A stretch of DNA of 64,000 bases from Datisca glomerata (Eukaryota > Streptophyta > Magnoliopsida > Cucurbitales > Datiscaceae), in NCBI GenBank assembly GCA_003255025.1, contig QANY01002375.1:2486647-2550646 (forward strand). The letters are read 5' to 3'. The notes beneath the pieces were generated by a model. That model worked only from the letters and a program-made list of their open reading frames with translations, searched no databases and was not told the DNA's origin. Every line of letters begins with the position of its first letter. Within the stretch, counting starts at the first letter, position 1. This document shows, one piece after another, positions 1 through 11,832 of this stretch. The position numbers and the translations under genes are program-made.

Positions 1-774
1 ATGGACAACCACTAACAGTACACTTCACCAGTACTCTACGTGCCTCATTTTTTACAAACTTCAAATCATACTGACTTTGTCTACCATGTGCCTTAATAAC
101 ATCTCTAAGCTCAACTCTATTTTTAAACTTCATGCCTAATTTAAAAATAACATTATGCATGTCACCATCAGCTATGAATTCTGGGAATACTTCAGAATTC
201 TCCTCATTAAAATTGAGAGGAAAATTCAACTCCTCAGAATCAAGCTCTACTTATGGCACTTGTGACAATTGTGGCGCAACCCCTCCAATATCAAATTCAT
301 TATTATTTAGCTTATAATCACTGTCTACAACATTCTCTAAGTCAATACTCCTAACACTTGCATCATTATCATTGCCGCCACTAGATTCACTATCACTGCC
401 CACGCTATTACTCCCCTCACATCAATTACTATCACTTTCATCAATATGCATATTCTCATTATCAGCATTCAAATTACCAGCATTCTAAGACTCAAGTGAA
501 TGTGCAACATAAACATGTATAAGTCTAGTAGGTGGAACTATCCTACACATTTGCATTACATCACTATCGGTCATTATCTCTACCAAACAAGATTCAATAT
601 CTCACTAGGCTTTACATAATACATGGTAGTATATTTATAAGCACCAAAACAATCAAATTTATCCTCTAGTTCTAGCATACTCATCTTACCTGAGTCACAA
701 TCATAAAAAGTAGAGATTTTACCTAATAAGTATCTTGTAGAATTGGACCATTCAAATTGTTCATTATGATGCAC
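1..774 (-). pseudogene. Mutator-like (MULE) transposase, N-terminal part, broken
   Basis: One minus-strand frame from 774 down to 1 reads as the N-terminus of a plant MuDR/MULE transposase. It has a PB1-like domain at about 580-774, then a conserved stretch around MTDSDVMQMCRIVPP, an acidic Asp/Ser/Asn-rich linker, and the start of the MuDR DNA-binding region (FKLGMKFKNRVELRDVIKAH, then a KNEARRVLVKCTVSGCP motif) at about 1-110. The frame holds four stops (about 577-579, near 487, near 420 and near 255), so no full protein can be made. The catalytic domain lies outside the window. Family knowledge: MULE transposases cut at terminal inverted repeats. The domain order and the CxxxxC motif support the call; a domesticated transposase is unlikely given the stops. 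Confidence 0.75.
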
Positions 775-1620
775 ATGAATTGAAAATGGATATGGAGTTC
801 ATTATGATGCACAATCAGTATACAATTAGATCAGAAATCCCTTAATTATAAACTTAGACTATATTAATTACTCAATTAGGAATTAGGGTTCCAATGGGGA
901 ATTAGGCTTTGTAAATTCTGAAACCCTAAATCCCCACAAGAACCCTATTTCCTAAAATTTGGGAACCCTAATTCCTAAAATTAGGAACCCTAATTCCTAT
1001 GTGAAGAACAGAACAAAGCAATAACTCAAGCACATCCAGAAGAATAATAACTCGAAGAAAACAAACTCGAAGAATAGAACAAAGCAGAATAAAATAAACT
1101 CGAAGAACAGAACAAAGCAGAATAAAACAAACTCGAAGAACATAAAACATACTTCCTCGAAACAGTGACAACCTCCTTAGAGACCAATAACTCGAGCACA
1201 CCCAAAAGAACAATAACTCGAGCATACCCAAAAGAACAATAACTCGAGCACAATAGTTGTGAGAGGATAGTGATTTTTCGCGAACCCTAGTCACCTAATT
1301 TGGGGAGAGTGATTTTTTCAAGAGTGATTTTTTGAAGTTGTAAAAAATTGAGTTAGAGGTGCAATTTGGGTAAGGGTTAAACTCACGTGGCTGCTCGGGT
1401 AATAAAATGACTGATGTGGCGTTAAATAATTTGTCACGTATTATCACGTAAGACAACCGTGATAGTCTGTTAATTTTTTTAAGCAAAGTACTTACGGAAA
1501 GACAAATGTGGATCAACAATGTGATTGTATGGTCTACTCTACTACATTTTAAGATGAATGGTTGAAAATAAAAACTATAATAAACTGTAGGGGGTAAAAC
1601 TATACTTTACCCTATAAAGA
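775..1620. other. Upstream region of the MULE remnant
   Basis: This is non-coding sequence 5' of the transposase remnant. It contains the tandem repeats at 1018-1255 and a small inverted repeat near 1593-1612 (ggtaaa...tttacc). It may hold the 5' UTR and terminal inverted repeat of the element, but I could not place the terminus because the partner end is outside the window. Confidence 0.3.
1018..1255. repeat. Two short tandem repeat arrays, 33 bp and 26 bp units
   Basis: The first array has a 33 bp unit beginning aactcgaagaa, at 1064, 1097 and 1130. The second has a 26 bp unit beginning aataactcgagca, at 1186, 1212 and 1238, with a diverged copy near 1019. Both share the core ctcgag/ctcgaag. 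They lie where the 5' leader of the MULE would be. The long minus-strand ORFs here are a by-product of the repeats. Confidence 0.8.
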
Positions 1621-3384
1621 ATTGCGTTTTTGGAGTGGCCACCATAAATCTGTTTGCTTAATATTCTCACAAACCGTAGCATCCATCAACAACTACACCA
1701 TTTTTCATTCGCATAGCATATGTTTCTTCCTTTCCAAACGTCTGTTTTTTAAGAAATTATTATACATTATTTTCATTCCTACTTATTTATACTATTGATA
1801 GAAAAACTTCATGGGTTCAGTTTTTCATTATGAGGGATTTAATGGAAATCAAGTTGATTAATAACTTGATTATCTGGTGAGGTGATTTTCAAACACAACA
1901 AATTTTAGATGTATTTTTACTTTTTTATTTTCTAATCATGTATTTATCGTTTTATTATTTTGTCTAACACTTAGTATATAGATGTGGGATGAAAGCAAAA
2001 GTTTTTTGTAACGAGATACTACAAATTTATAAAATTGAATTCGAAAAAAAAGTGGGTGGAGTGAAAGCTATATGTTTTTTAAATTATTATCATGGCCTGA
2101 TAAATAAATATTTGGTAAACTGAAAGAAGGAATAAAAGTTTTCATCCTCTTAATTTCAAGGCATATTTGTTGTTTTACTTTCAAGTTATTAATTTACTAT
2201 ATAAATTCCAAATTTATTAATTTAAAAATAAATGTCATATAAACATTAATTAAAATAATTTTTTTACAAAACCGTGCGTAACAAGGGCATTCACCTAGTT
2301 AAAAGTGAACTTAAACTTTGAGATGATATCACACACAATTTAATATAAGATGGTAGTTCAATAATGGAAGTGCCAACAGAAATAGTCAACCTAAAATGAG
2401 TGGGTCCGAGGCAATTTTTTTTTTAATTTTGGTAGACCCTCAAATTAAGCGGACAATAATCCAAGAACATTTCTGGTAACTATGATATGTTGTTGGAGAT
2501 TGTGATTCTATCATGTTGATGGAACATGATAAAATCTTGTTCAATCTATATCGTTGATGATAATCTAGATTAGTTCTAAGAAAAGATAAAAAAAATATTT
2601 TTTTTAAATAATATCTTTTCACCTCGGCGGTTGGATAAGGTGATTGTAACCATTCATGACTTCACAAACAAACAGAGAATTTAACGACAAATGTCTTCCT
2701 CTTAGGATCCTTGACAAGAGATGATATGCTTGTATTGTTGGGTGGGCAAAGTCAAAACTTTGATTTTCTTTTTTTGAACCCATATTTCCATTATTTGATG
2801 CTTTATAAACAACTCAAGGGAAGATGTTTATCACAAAATTGCATCTGAACTGTCTAATCAAATCATGATAAGCCAGATCGGTTGGCTATGAAAACAAAAT
2901 ATTGTTAATTTTTTACTAACATACAGTTGAATCTGAGTTGTTCAGATAAAAAGAGAACCCGATCTTGCTACAGTGGAGAATCTCAATCCCAAATACTCAA
3001 GGACTGAAGCCCAAGAAATACATATATATAGAATAGACAAACACAAAACTTGATCAAAGTCAAAAATGTGGAAATGACCATTTGGTCAATAGATTTAAAG
3101 AACATGTTTAAAGTAAACTCCATCTGCTGAGTGAATGACTAGTTTGGGGTACGGCTTCTTCTAGTACCATGTTATCTTTGTGGTCAACTGTTTTAATCCC
3201 ATTATTATTAGCTCCTAAAATTCAACTTGGCTGGTCATCACCACCCACAGAGTGCATAACGAACTCACCTAGCTATCCCCACTGCCACAGCAGCGAATGT
3301 GTTCATCTTTACCCATTATCAACACTGGCTGAGGCTGACTTTTGAAAACTGGGTCATCATTCTGTTTTCCTCCTCCCCAATAAA
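1621..3384. other. Intergenic region downstream of the FBL3 gene
   Basis: AT-rich sequence without a convincing coding region. It holds a Helitron-like terminus near 2298 and should hold the 3' UTR of the F-box gene just below 3385. I see nothing else that can be named. Confidence 0.4.
2255..2298 (+). mobile_element. Helitron-like 3' terminus (degenerate)
   Basis: The sequence ccgtgcgtaacaagggc is followed by attcacCTAG and then T. This resembles the 3' end of plant Helitrons: a GC-rich hairpin a few bases before CTAG, inserted 5' of T. The hairpin is imperfect. A possible 5' end (tctactctactacat) is near 1527 but lacks the preceding A. It could be a chance match. Confidence 0.35.
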
Positions 3385-6300
3385 CTATGGTGCTTCTGTA
3401 CCCGAACTCCTCGGAAAATGTAGCTTCCAGCCTTTAGGATCTACGTCAACCTGCTAACAATTCATAATTTACATGTTGAATCATGTTTAACATTCAGAGA
3501 AACCTGGTGCCTAAAATAGTTTAGCTTCCAAATTGATTTGGCCATTGAGTCATAGACCAGCTTAACACAAAGACAAAAAAAGTTGGGTGATTATCTTCTA
3601 AAAAGCATAGTTTCCATTTGCTAAATCATTCCGAAAATGCTTGATGAGACCATAAAACTAACCGAGCCTGATAGGCTTTGTTGATTTTGATATTAGGATA
3701 AATTCTTTCAATAATCATTAAATAAGTAAATGCCCCTCCCACAGGTGATAAGCAAGCAAGTTTTTTTTTTCAAAGTTACATTATAAATTCTAAGGGGAAT
3801 AGAGAAATATGACTCGAACTCATGACCTCTAGAATATGGGTGTGAGAACATAATCAACTGCGTCAACCTCTTGTCGATAAGCAAGCAAGTTTACAATCGC
3901 AAAGTTATCATATAGTACACATTGATGCAAAAGTGGAAACAAAACAAAATGTTATACTTAAGAGTAAAAAAACTTAACCCGATTACTCCGTAAAATTTAA
4001 ATGTTAAGGAAAGGAGAACTGGGGACCTTATAACTCGCACGAAACATGGATATCCAGGTGATGTAAGACAATATTCCAACACACTCTCTTAAACCACAAC
4101 ATGATAGTCGAACTAAGAAGCATACCGACTAACAAAAAGGAATGCTCAACTAAACTCTGATACCAAATTGAAAAGCTCAACCCGGGTTTTAAGGAAAAAT
4201 GAATTGATGCTTATAATTAGCACAAAATGGATATATCTAGGTAATGTGAGACAACACCAACACTTCGAATTTCGTGATCAGAATCAAAATTGTAGCGACT
4301 AGAAGCAAAATAGAGAATAACATGGATAAAAGGGAGAGAGAATAAAGTACCTGGAATGCTTTGTCCCTCCAATGAAACTCACAGCCGCGTGCTTCCATGT
4401 ACTTGAATATAGACGGAGGGAGTAACGGTTTAAACGATACGTGAAGCTTCACTTTTCTAAGCCCACCGCATGCCAAGAGTGCGGCAGCCAACCCACCTGC
4501 AGTCAAACCTGCCAAGTGCAATATGGTCATGTTCTGAAGGCAGTTTATGCTTGCCAGTGACAATAGCCCCACGTCCGTTACTGAACAGTACGATAAGTTT
4601 ATCTGCATCAAACAGATACATGAATGGTTAATTTCAAATATTCATTCTATTAGAGTGTCGAGCCTATCACGCGCTTAAACATGGGGTTCTGGGGTTATTT
4701 GGATCTGGATCATCTCACCCTTATATTAAGGATATTAGGCGGCCGGTTATGGGTGTTGTGAAAACAGAGATAGGCATGAGGCTGATAGATTATCATAAAA
4801 CCTCTTCTTCTTGATCATAGTGACAACTTGCAGCTGTAAAGTGGACATAGCTCTCTCAGACTAAGGGTGGACCACTATAAATTGTGTGTTGATTTTGTGT
4901 TTCCTGTTTTATAATTATCACTACTAAAAGATTGTGACTTTTTAATCCCGAACACCTTCTGTATTCTGAACAAATGTCGAAAACGTCGAAAAGGGGGGAG
5001 GGTTACCTGCTTGAGGCTCTGGGAAAACCGAGCGAGTGGAAGCATTCCGTTATCGTTAATGTTGAAGCACTTCTTTATATCCAGCAATGCAAGTTGCTTA
5101 CATCCCATTGCTATGGCTGATAACCCCAAAAATGAAACAGTGGGACATCCTCGAAGCTCGAGTGCTTTTAGTCTCGAACATTTCGACAATGATATTAGCG
5201 AAGAATCCGTAATGCTATCGTTATAAGCAATGTTGATCATTTCGAGAGCAGGGCAGCCTTGAGCTATTGCTCCTATACCCTTGTCAGTTATCCCCGATGA
5301 CCTAACAAATGACAACAAAGATTACAGTAACATTCTTGTTTCTAAGACTTTGCTGCAAAATATTTATGACAGGGATGAAAGTGAAAAACTATTCTATATC
5401 AAAACAAGCATTTGATGTACATCTACCTGTCTTACATAAATTTCAAATGACCAATCCTCAATCAAACTAACGCTCAAACCTGAAATTCCCACCTGTCTTA
5501 ATTGAAGCATGGTTTCTTGTTTCTATGGAGTTTTACAATTTCAGTCAAATGTAGGGAACATTGCTCTCTTTAAAATTGCCACAATGCCACCTAACCGAAA
5601 CGAAAACATCTGCAGAGTTCAAAAGCAACAAACCTGTACAAGTCGATCTCCTTAAGCTTTGAACAACCACTTCCAATGTGAATGATTCCATCATCAGTAA
5701 TTTTTGAGCAAATTCCCAGCTTCAAAACACGAAGTTCAGAACATCTTGAGATAGACTCCAAACCTAAACACATGAAAACGAAAAACGTTAATCTTCTAAA
5801 GATAATGTATGTGTTATCCCATACGAGAAAACCCAATTCATGTGCAACCTTCATCGTCAATCTCATTGTCAGTTACATCCAACTCCTCTAACGATCCACA
5901 GGTTTTTCCAATCAGCACGAACGCATCTTTAGAAACCAGAGTACATGACTCCATCCTAAGGGAAGTAAGGGAGGTACAATAGTTAGTTATGGCATCAATG
6001 GATGCATATGTTATCTTTCTGCAGCATGTGATATCCAATTTCCTCAGTTCCTTGTGTTTCTCCACTAAAATAGATAGGCCAGCATCTACCAACCCCGAGC
6101 ATTTGCTTAAGCTCAGCTCCTTGAGTGAGCCACGCCAATCAGCTATGGCTTTTGCACCCGAGCTTGTAACCAAACAACCATCTAGTTTAATGGAATTCAA
6201 CCCCGTAAAGTTATGTAGACATTTGGCCAAGTCAGTAGTTACCTGTACCTCCAAGAAGAAAACAATGAGCCAAATGAAAGATTAAAGAAACTTATATTGT

Positions 6301-7882
6301 ACATCATTTTGAACTTACTGCAGAGCCATGTGATAAGATGAGCTGATGTAGATTTTCAGCGCCATTAGTCAGAGAAGACAAGCCCACATGACTTACGTTC
6401 TGACAATTGGAAATATTAAGTGTCTGTTGAGAAAGCAAATGTAGATTAATGTTAGCATAATATTGAATCTAAAGAACTGGTAAAATATAAATCCGATAAT
6501 GTAAAAAGGGTACTTTTAATGACTTGGAGCTTTGTTGGAGGGTCGAAAGGCTGTCATCGTCAATTCCAAGGCATCCTTCAAGAACTAAGTCTTCAAGATA
6601 TTGGAGATGGAGGATAGGTGGGAGACATTTCTCTGTAATCTAATAATACAAAAAATCGTATCAACGCATTAGGTGTAAGATAAGTTACTTGCATTTTTAA
6701 GAATGAGGAAAACATTTACCAAACCATGCTAATGCATTCAAGTGTAAAATAAAGGCAGCTCAGAAATTAAGTAACTATTAGACATAGGGGGTTCAAAAAG
6801 AGACTAGTAGAGCCCAGTATTGTGAGCTTGGTTCTATTGGTTCACCGTTCACTTCAAGGTTCAACAGCAGCTTGACCAACATTTAAGCTCTAAAATCTGG
6901 CTTGTCAAAAACCAAGCCAAAAGAACAAAAAAGAAGAAGTGATAAGTTGGCACATATATCTTCCAGACTCAGAAATTCGAGGAGAAAGGCAACTAAAAGC
7001 TAAAGCATTTAAAGCCTTCATATATGAATCTATCAAAGAAAGCTACTTGTTAGTACTTATCAGACTCAGAAATTCAAGGAGGAATGCAAATTAAAAGCAT
7101 ATGAAGCCTTATATATTGAGTCTATGATAGAAAATTAGTACTTCCTTAATCAGTGGTTACAGAACAATCCTCCACTTAATTGAGCTTATTATAAATAACT
7201 AAAATGGTTTAAAGAGAAGACAGAGGAATACCGGTAAGTAAGAGAGGTCTAAACTCCGAAGCTGCTTGCACTTCACAGCAATCAATGCAACACCCAAATC
7301 AGTAACGCGCAGACACCATTTCAAGCTTATAAGCCTTAATTTTTTACACCCAACTGCTATACACCCAATCCCCATATCAGTAATCGACTTACACCTCCCC
7401 AACCACAAGCTCTCCAGGTTCTTCGCCTCCGCTATCACCTTCGCCGCCGTGTCTGTCAACGAGATGCCATTGGACAAATCGATTTCAACCAAACCCAAAC
7501 AGTTCGATACCAAATAGGACAACCCAGTATTGGTGAAGAACCTCGAACGCGACAGATTGATTGAACGGAGCGTAGTTTTCCAAGCCAATGATATCGAATT
7601 CAACGTTGTGTCCTCCACGCAAGGACAAAGTGAAAGGTTAAGTTCCGATATAGAGGGGTACCGATGGACAGTCCTAGAAACTAAGTCGGAGCGGAGCGGT
7701 TTGAGCGATTTGCGGTGGCGAGACTCGATGAAGTAGAATGACTTGCAGACGAGGGAGAATGATTTTCGGGCAAATGGGTCATTATTAAGATAATCGAGGA
7801 TGGCTAAAATGATCTCCTCGGTGAGCGAATCGAAGGGGCTTGAGATGAGCTCGTCGATGTTGGCAAATTTGGTATTTTTCAT
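3385..7882 (-). CDS. FBL3: F-box/LRR-repeat protein, FBL3 type, eight exons
   Basis: Substrate-receptor subunit of an SCF (Skp1-Cullin-F-box) ubiquitin ligase; the target is unknown. Exons in order of translation are 7232-7882, 6514-6639, 6319-6423, 5849-6248, 5634-5763, 5007-5301, 4351-4602 and 3385-3450. All junctions are GT-AG and keep one frame, giving 674 residues, close to the roughly 665 of Arabidopsis FBL3. The F-box is at about residues 14-55 ([13 protein letters not shown]); the rest is a long run of cysteine-containing LRRs such as [14 protein letters not shown] and [13 protein letters not shown], ending in the conserved EARGC segment. I chose the ATG at 7880-7882 because the open frame further upstream contains only a TTG. 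The last exon is short and was found beyond two transposons by its VDVDPKGWK motif. Exon 4 could also begin at 6242, six bases later. No premature stop is seen. Confidence 0.9.
3764..3875 (-). mobile_element. tRNA-derived SINE in the last intron of FBL3
   Basis: On the minus strand a 112 bp element starts at 3875. It has an A-box-like sequence (ttgacgcagttgatt) and about 50 bases later a B-box-like sequence (gagttcgagtc), the two parts of a Pol III promoter, and it ends in an A tail (ten T on the plus strand, the last part of which overlaps the duplication). It is flanked by a perfect 17 bp direct repeat, gataagcaagcaagttt, at 3747-3763 and 3876-3892. Tail plus long target-site duplication indicates L1-type target-primed insertion. 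The intact duplication suggests a fairly young insertion. Confidence 0.8.
3965..4262 (-). mobile_element. TRIM (miniature LTR retrotransposon) in the last intron of FBL3
   Basis: On the minus strand two related terminal repeats start with tgttgg at 4262 and at 4081. The first repeat (about 94 bp) ends near 4169 and is followed by TGGTATCAGAGT (4154-4165), the usual initiator-Met tRNA primer-binding site. A purine run (gtttaagagag) precedes the second repeat, which runs to about 3965. The middle is only about 85 bp with no coding capacity, which fits a terminal-repeat retrotransposon in miniature. The repeats differ by an internal indel, so the insertion is not recent. No clear target duplication was found. 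Confidence 0.75.
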
Positions 7883-8576
7883 GGTGAGTTTTGGGATTGA
7901 TAGATCTAAAACAGAGAGTTGAGAAAATGGGAAACAGTTAAGAAAGTGTGGTTGAAGAGGAATGAAGCCCAAGGAAGAGAGGAGAATGGAGATTTGCTTT
8001 TGTGGAATAACCGTTAAGAAAATGGGAAACAGTGGATCAGCTGGGGAGGTTCAGCTGTGGAAGGATAGGAAAAAAGGTTCAATGTGAAATTACATTGCTA
8101 GCCCTGACATGCGTTAGGTTGATAATTTTTTTATTTTCTAGTTTAAGTGTGATCAGGGCCGTCCAACTCTCATCAGACTGCTTAAAATGCATGAGTGAGA
8201 AAACAAAATCCATTGTAATGTGACCAACCCATCCTATCTGCTTTATTCTCATTTCGGCTTTTGGTTTCTTGACCATCTAGTTTTTAGCTTATCATGTATT
8301 AATTCAATTAGTGAAAAGTGAATTTTTACATTATCATTCTAATATTAATATCAATATCAGAAGGGATATAACTTTCTATCATCACCCATAAATCCTACAT
8401 GATGAGGGTGGATCATGTTGAAATTGATATATGACATTGATCATAACATGTTATAAAAGTTTCCATTAAAACTAATCATGACAAAGAAGTCAATAGGGGT
8501 CGTTAGTTTCTATAAAATAGACAAATATAAATGTTTTATTGTTCTTGAGATTACATATATATAAATGTTAATGTTG
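7883..8576. other. 5' flank of FBL3
   Basis: This should contain the 5' UTR and promoter of the minus-strand F-box gene. It is non-coding and shows no TATA box that I would defend. Short ORFs at 8032-8276 have no recognisable content. Confidence 0.4.
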
Positions 8577-8990
8577 ACAGGTAAAAATAGGAGAAAGGGA
8601 GGGGCATATTTGGAATAGAAGAAGAAAAAGAAGGATCACATGTTGGCTTATAAAGAAAGGAAATTGGAAATGAGAGAAATCCCATTTGGGGAAGGGAACA
8701 TATGAGGAAGGACAGATGCAAGTGTACATTGTACGGCTTTTCTTTTTATAAAAAACGTACGTACGTAGCTGACTGGACTCTTCTTTCTTTTACTTATTCC
8801 ACCTTACATGTCTCTTCATGGAGCGTGTTGTTACGATCTAATAATACGCGACCACGATGCTTTTTTCGGCAATATGCTCAGCCGGCCCTTGTTCACGAGA
8901 GCTGCAACGAGTACGCCTCTCCCTTAATTGTTTTGAAATTTTTAATATTATTACTGACAAAAGCCTACCTGTAATTTTATCAACACTGAA
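8577..8990. repeat. Direct repeat block, copy 1 (about 400 bp)
   Basis: This block recurs at about 10618-11010 in the same orientation. Shared stretches include catatttggaatagaag, gggaacatatgaggaagga, cattgtacggcttttc, tagctgactggactctt and cacgagagctgcaacga. Neither copy has a long ORF or a recognisable terminus. It could be a duplicated regulatory block, an unknown non-coding gene, or the two LTRs of a short non-autonomous element about 2.4 kb long. Confidence 0.75.
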
Positions 8991-9120
8991 TATTCTCTTT
9001 CTATTGTTTTATTTATTTTATTTAAATATTTAATATTATAAGATATCATGAGTCATAATTTAAATAAAAATTCTTATGAATGATCAGGTTTAATATAGAT
9101 AGGACATGAACTGTATTGAA

Positions 9121-9271
9121 GACGGCGATTCTCATAGGATTCCCTCATCAAGGATCTCTAGGGTAGAAGATCAAGTTGACTCTTACAGATCACTTAGACG
9201 ACGATTCTCATAGGATTCCCTCATCAAGGATCTCTAGGGTAGAGGATAAAGTTGACTCTTACAGATCACTT
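9121..9271. repeat. Tandem duplication of 76 bp
   Basis: The unit beginning gacg.cgattctcatagg starts at 9121 and again at 9197, and both copies end in cagatcactt. They differ at only a few bases, so the duplication is recent. It lies between the two 400 bp blocks. Confidence 0.9.
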
Positions 9272-10617
9272 GATGCACATCTCCCTTCAACCCTTTGAAC
9301 GAACCCTTTGAGTGAAATGCGACAAAAGGAAGGAATCTATTAATCAACCCCATCATCTCCACCCCATAGGAACTAAAATAATTTAGTACAGTGGTTGAGA
9401 CTATTTTCCTTATTAATTAGGATTTAATTCTTTTGAAGAGTCTAATAACTATTAAATACATCAGGCTGGTATAGAGGAGTGTGTTCTTAAGATCATCTGG
9501 TGAAGGACTAATCAAGATGCTCTTAATCTAGTCCGGACTGACCATTAAATAAAAAAATAGTTACTGCTAGTAATTTAACATGAGAGGATTGTGATTAGTA
9601 GATTGTATCGTTGATTCAGACTTTAGCGGTCTCGAGCTATTGAACATGGATTTCAACTATTGAGATTTGAGTCAACGTGCTAAATTAGCCTAAAGCCTTT
9701 CTTGTTCATCCCCAACCCAGGCTGCTTTATAGTATCCGTTCAAAATATATCTTGCAAATAACTTCTTATGTCGTACCTTAGCCTAAAGCCTTATTTGTAA
9801 GGGTGTTTACGGTTCGGTTCAGTTTGATTTTTTTTTATAAAAAATTAAAAAAGTCATGAATTACGCGTGATTAGTCGAAGTTTGTGCTCCACATATAAGT
9901 GATTTGTATAGAAAAACATCTTCGAACATAATTCATGAATCATGTGTGATTAGTCAGGAGTGTACGTAAACAAAAACAAACACCCATATAAATGTTAGAA
10001 ATCATATTAGGTTAAGCTTTATAATAGATTATATTATCTGATAAATGGCTGATTTTTTGCTCAGTTGATCACTGAAGAATGATCTTTTCTCGATTAATTT
10101 GTTCTAGGCACGAGGTCTTTTCATCGTATACCTTTATTTATGGGTATTCGACTCTAAATCAAATGCGACTGCACCTATCCCCTCTTTCTTCACTGCTAAT
10201 ACTGTCTCTGATTCTCGTGGCTAAACTCCTACTTGATCAGTAAGACTTCTCTGTCTCAACTCATGGACCCATCTCTCATATTCTTTTTAAGAGAAAGGGG
10301 CTTTAGTAACTGTTTGCTAAAAAAATAGGTTAAGTAAATGCTCTTAGATTTTATTTTTTTATTTTATTATTCTTAATATTACCTTAGTCGTACCTCAACC
10401 TATATAAAATAAGAGTAATTCTACACCGATCAAGTAATTGAACAAGTTTTAAGTGATTATATAATATATCAATCATTCATAAATTAATTTTATCATATTA
10501 ATGAACCATAAAATATAACTTATAAATAATTATTATATCACTTCACTACTACTTAAAAAGTGATCAATTATTTAATTGTTCTAGAATTGTCCATAAACAA
10601 ACTGTTTCATTCTCCTT
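9272..10617. other. Intergenic, possible small MITE
   Basis: AT-rich, without a gene. The phrase tagcctaaagcctt occurs at about 9687 and 9780. A possible inverted-repeat element at 9801-9985 is listed separately. Confidence 0.4.
9801..9985. mobile_element. Possible MITE, about 185 bp
   Basis: The left end reads gggtgtttacgg and the right end, read in reverse, begins gggtgtttg and continues to gtttacg. This gives short terminal inverted repeats around an AT-rich core. The related segments cgtgattagtcgaag and tgtgattagtcagga are inside. No convincing target duplication was seen. Confidence 0.35.
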
Positions 10618-11010
10618 TTGGGACCGGTAAAAAGAGAAGAAAGGAAGGGTCATATTTGGAATAGAAGTAGAAAAGGAGCGATCACATGTTGACTTATAAC
10701 AGAACGAAAATGAGAAAAAAATTCCCATCGGGGGAAGGGAACATATGAGGAAGGACTGATGCAAAAGTGCACATTGTACGGCTTTTCATTTCTTTAATCA
10801 GAAAACGTAATAGCTGACTGGACTCTTATCTTTAACTTATTACGTTACATACCTTCACGTTTCTTTATGGAGCGTGTCGGATACCTTCCAATAGTTCGAA
10901 GCCAAGTTGCTTTCTAATGCATTTTGCTGAGCCGGCCCTTTGTTCACGAGAGTTGCAACGACAACGACTCTTCTCCCTCAAATTTTTTTAATATTTATTA
11001 CTAGTTAATT
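10618..11010. repeat. Direct repeat block, copy 2
   Basis: Second copy of the block at 8577-8990. It is about as long, with scattered substitutions and small indels. It keeps the ggaagggaacatatgaggaagga and gagccggccctt segments. See copy 1 for the alternatives. Confidence 0.75.
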
Positions 11011-11092
11011 TCTTATTCATTTAATAAATATGAGTTTCAAAATAAAACAGGCTTAAGCATGTTCATACGTGTTTCTTTAATTTTACTCGTGA

Positions 11093-11455
11093 TTAAAGAA
11101 ATATTCTAATTTCAATAATTAATTCTAATTTTGATAAGATAAATAACAGATTTTTAGTGTCACGTCATCAATTAATTGTTGACGAATTTATAATTGACGA
11201 TTTTAAATTTTGATTTACAGATTTCATAATCAGTTTCCATGAGATTCTTGCATTTAATAAATTATTCTAAAATTTATTATTTTTCAATTCAAATTTAATT
11301 TTTTATTTTTAATAATAATCAATTATTACTCTAGTTTCCTTTTTTAGCTAATTCTACTAAGAGAATATTCTAATCTCAATTATTGATTTTAATTCTAATA
11401 AGGTACATATCAAATTTTTTAGTATTACGTCATCAACCAGTTGTTGACGAATTCT
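11093..11455. repeat. Pair of direct repeats of about 100 bp
   Basis: Two related segments, about 11093-11190 and 11358-11455, share an aatattctaat start, then acgtcatcaa and gttgttgacgaatt near the end. Each contains a short inverted repeat (cgtcatcaa...ttgttgacg). This may be an eroded element. The 11456-11830 stretch shows nothing further. Confidence 0.5.
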
Positions 11456-11832
11456 GATAGGGTAAACGTTAAATATCTAACATGCTATATATAGATGATG
11501 ATCAATTTAATTCAAAATTATTGACTAATTAAAAAACCTGCTATTTATCTAAATCTATTGAAAATCTGTTATTTTTTAAAACACCTCCTTAAAATTATCT
11601 ATTATGCAAAATTTTCTTAATTTTATTATAGCCAACACATAGTTTTATAAAACAGTTTTCTTCGAAAAATGCACCAGCTTGTCTTTTTGTAAGAAGTTTA
11701 TACAGATTGATCATTATTATTTAGAATTTTCTCAATTTTATTTTCCTATACATTATAACTTCTATATACCAATTTTTGAAAATATGTGAAAAGTATTTTT
11801 TTTTGGGCTTTGCCATTTGGAATTATCCAATA

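Noticed and set aside
1026..1294. Leu/Ser/Tyr-rich minus-strand ORFs
   Set aside because: They are read-outs of the 33 bp and 26 bp tandem repeats.
4237..4350. Hydrophobic C-terminal tail of the F-box protein from read-through of exon 7
   Set aside because: A donor at 4350 and a matching last exon at 3385-3450 give the conserved family ending; the tail is intron and TRIM sequence.
4921..4945. cactactaaaag in intron 6 of the F-box gene as a CACTA left end
   Set aside because: Only the first eight bases fit and there is no matching right end or target duplication in the intron.
7883..7972. Longer N-terminus of the F-box protein from 7972
   Set aside because: The upstream start is TTG, not ATG, and family members begin close to the ATG at 7882.
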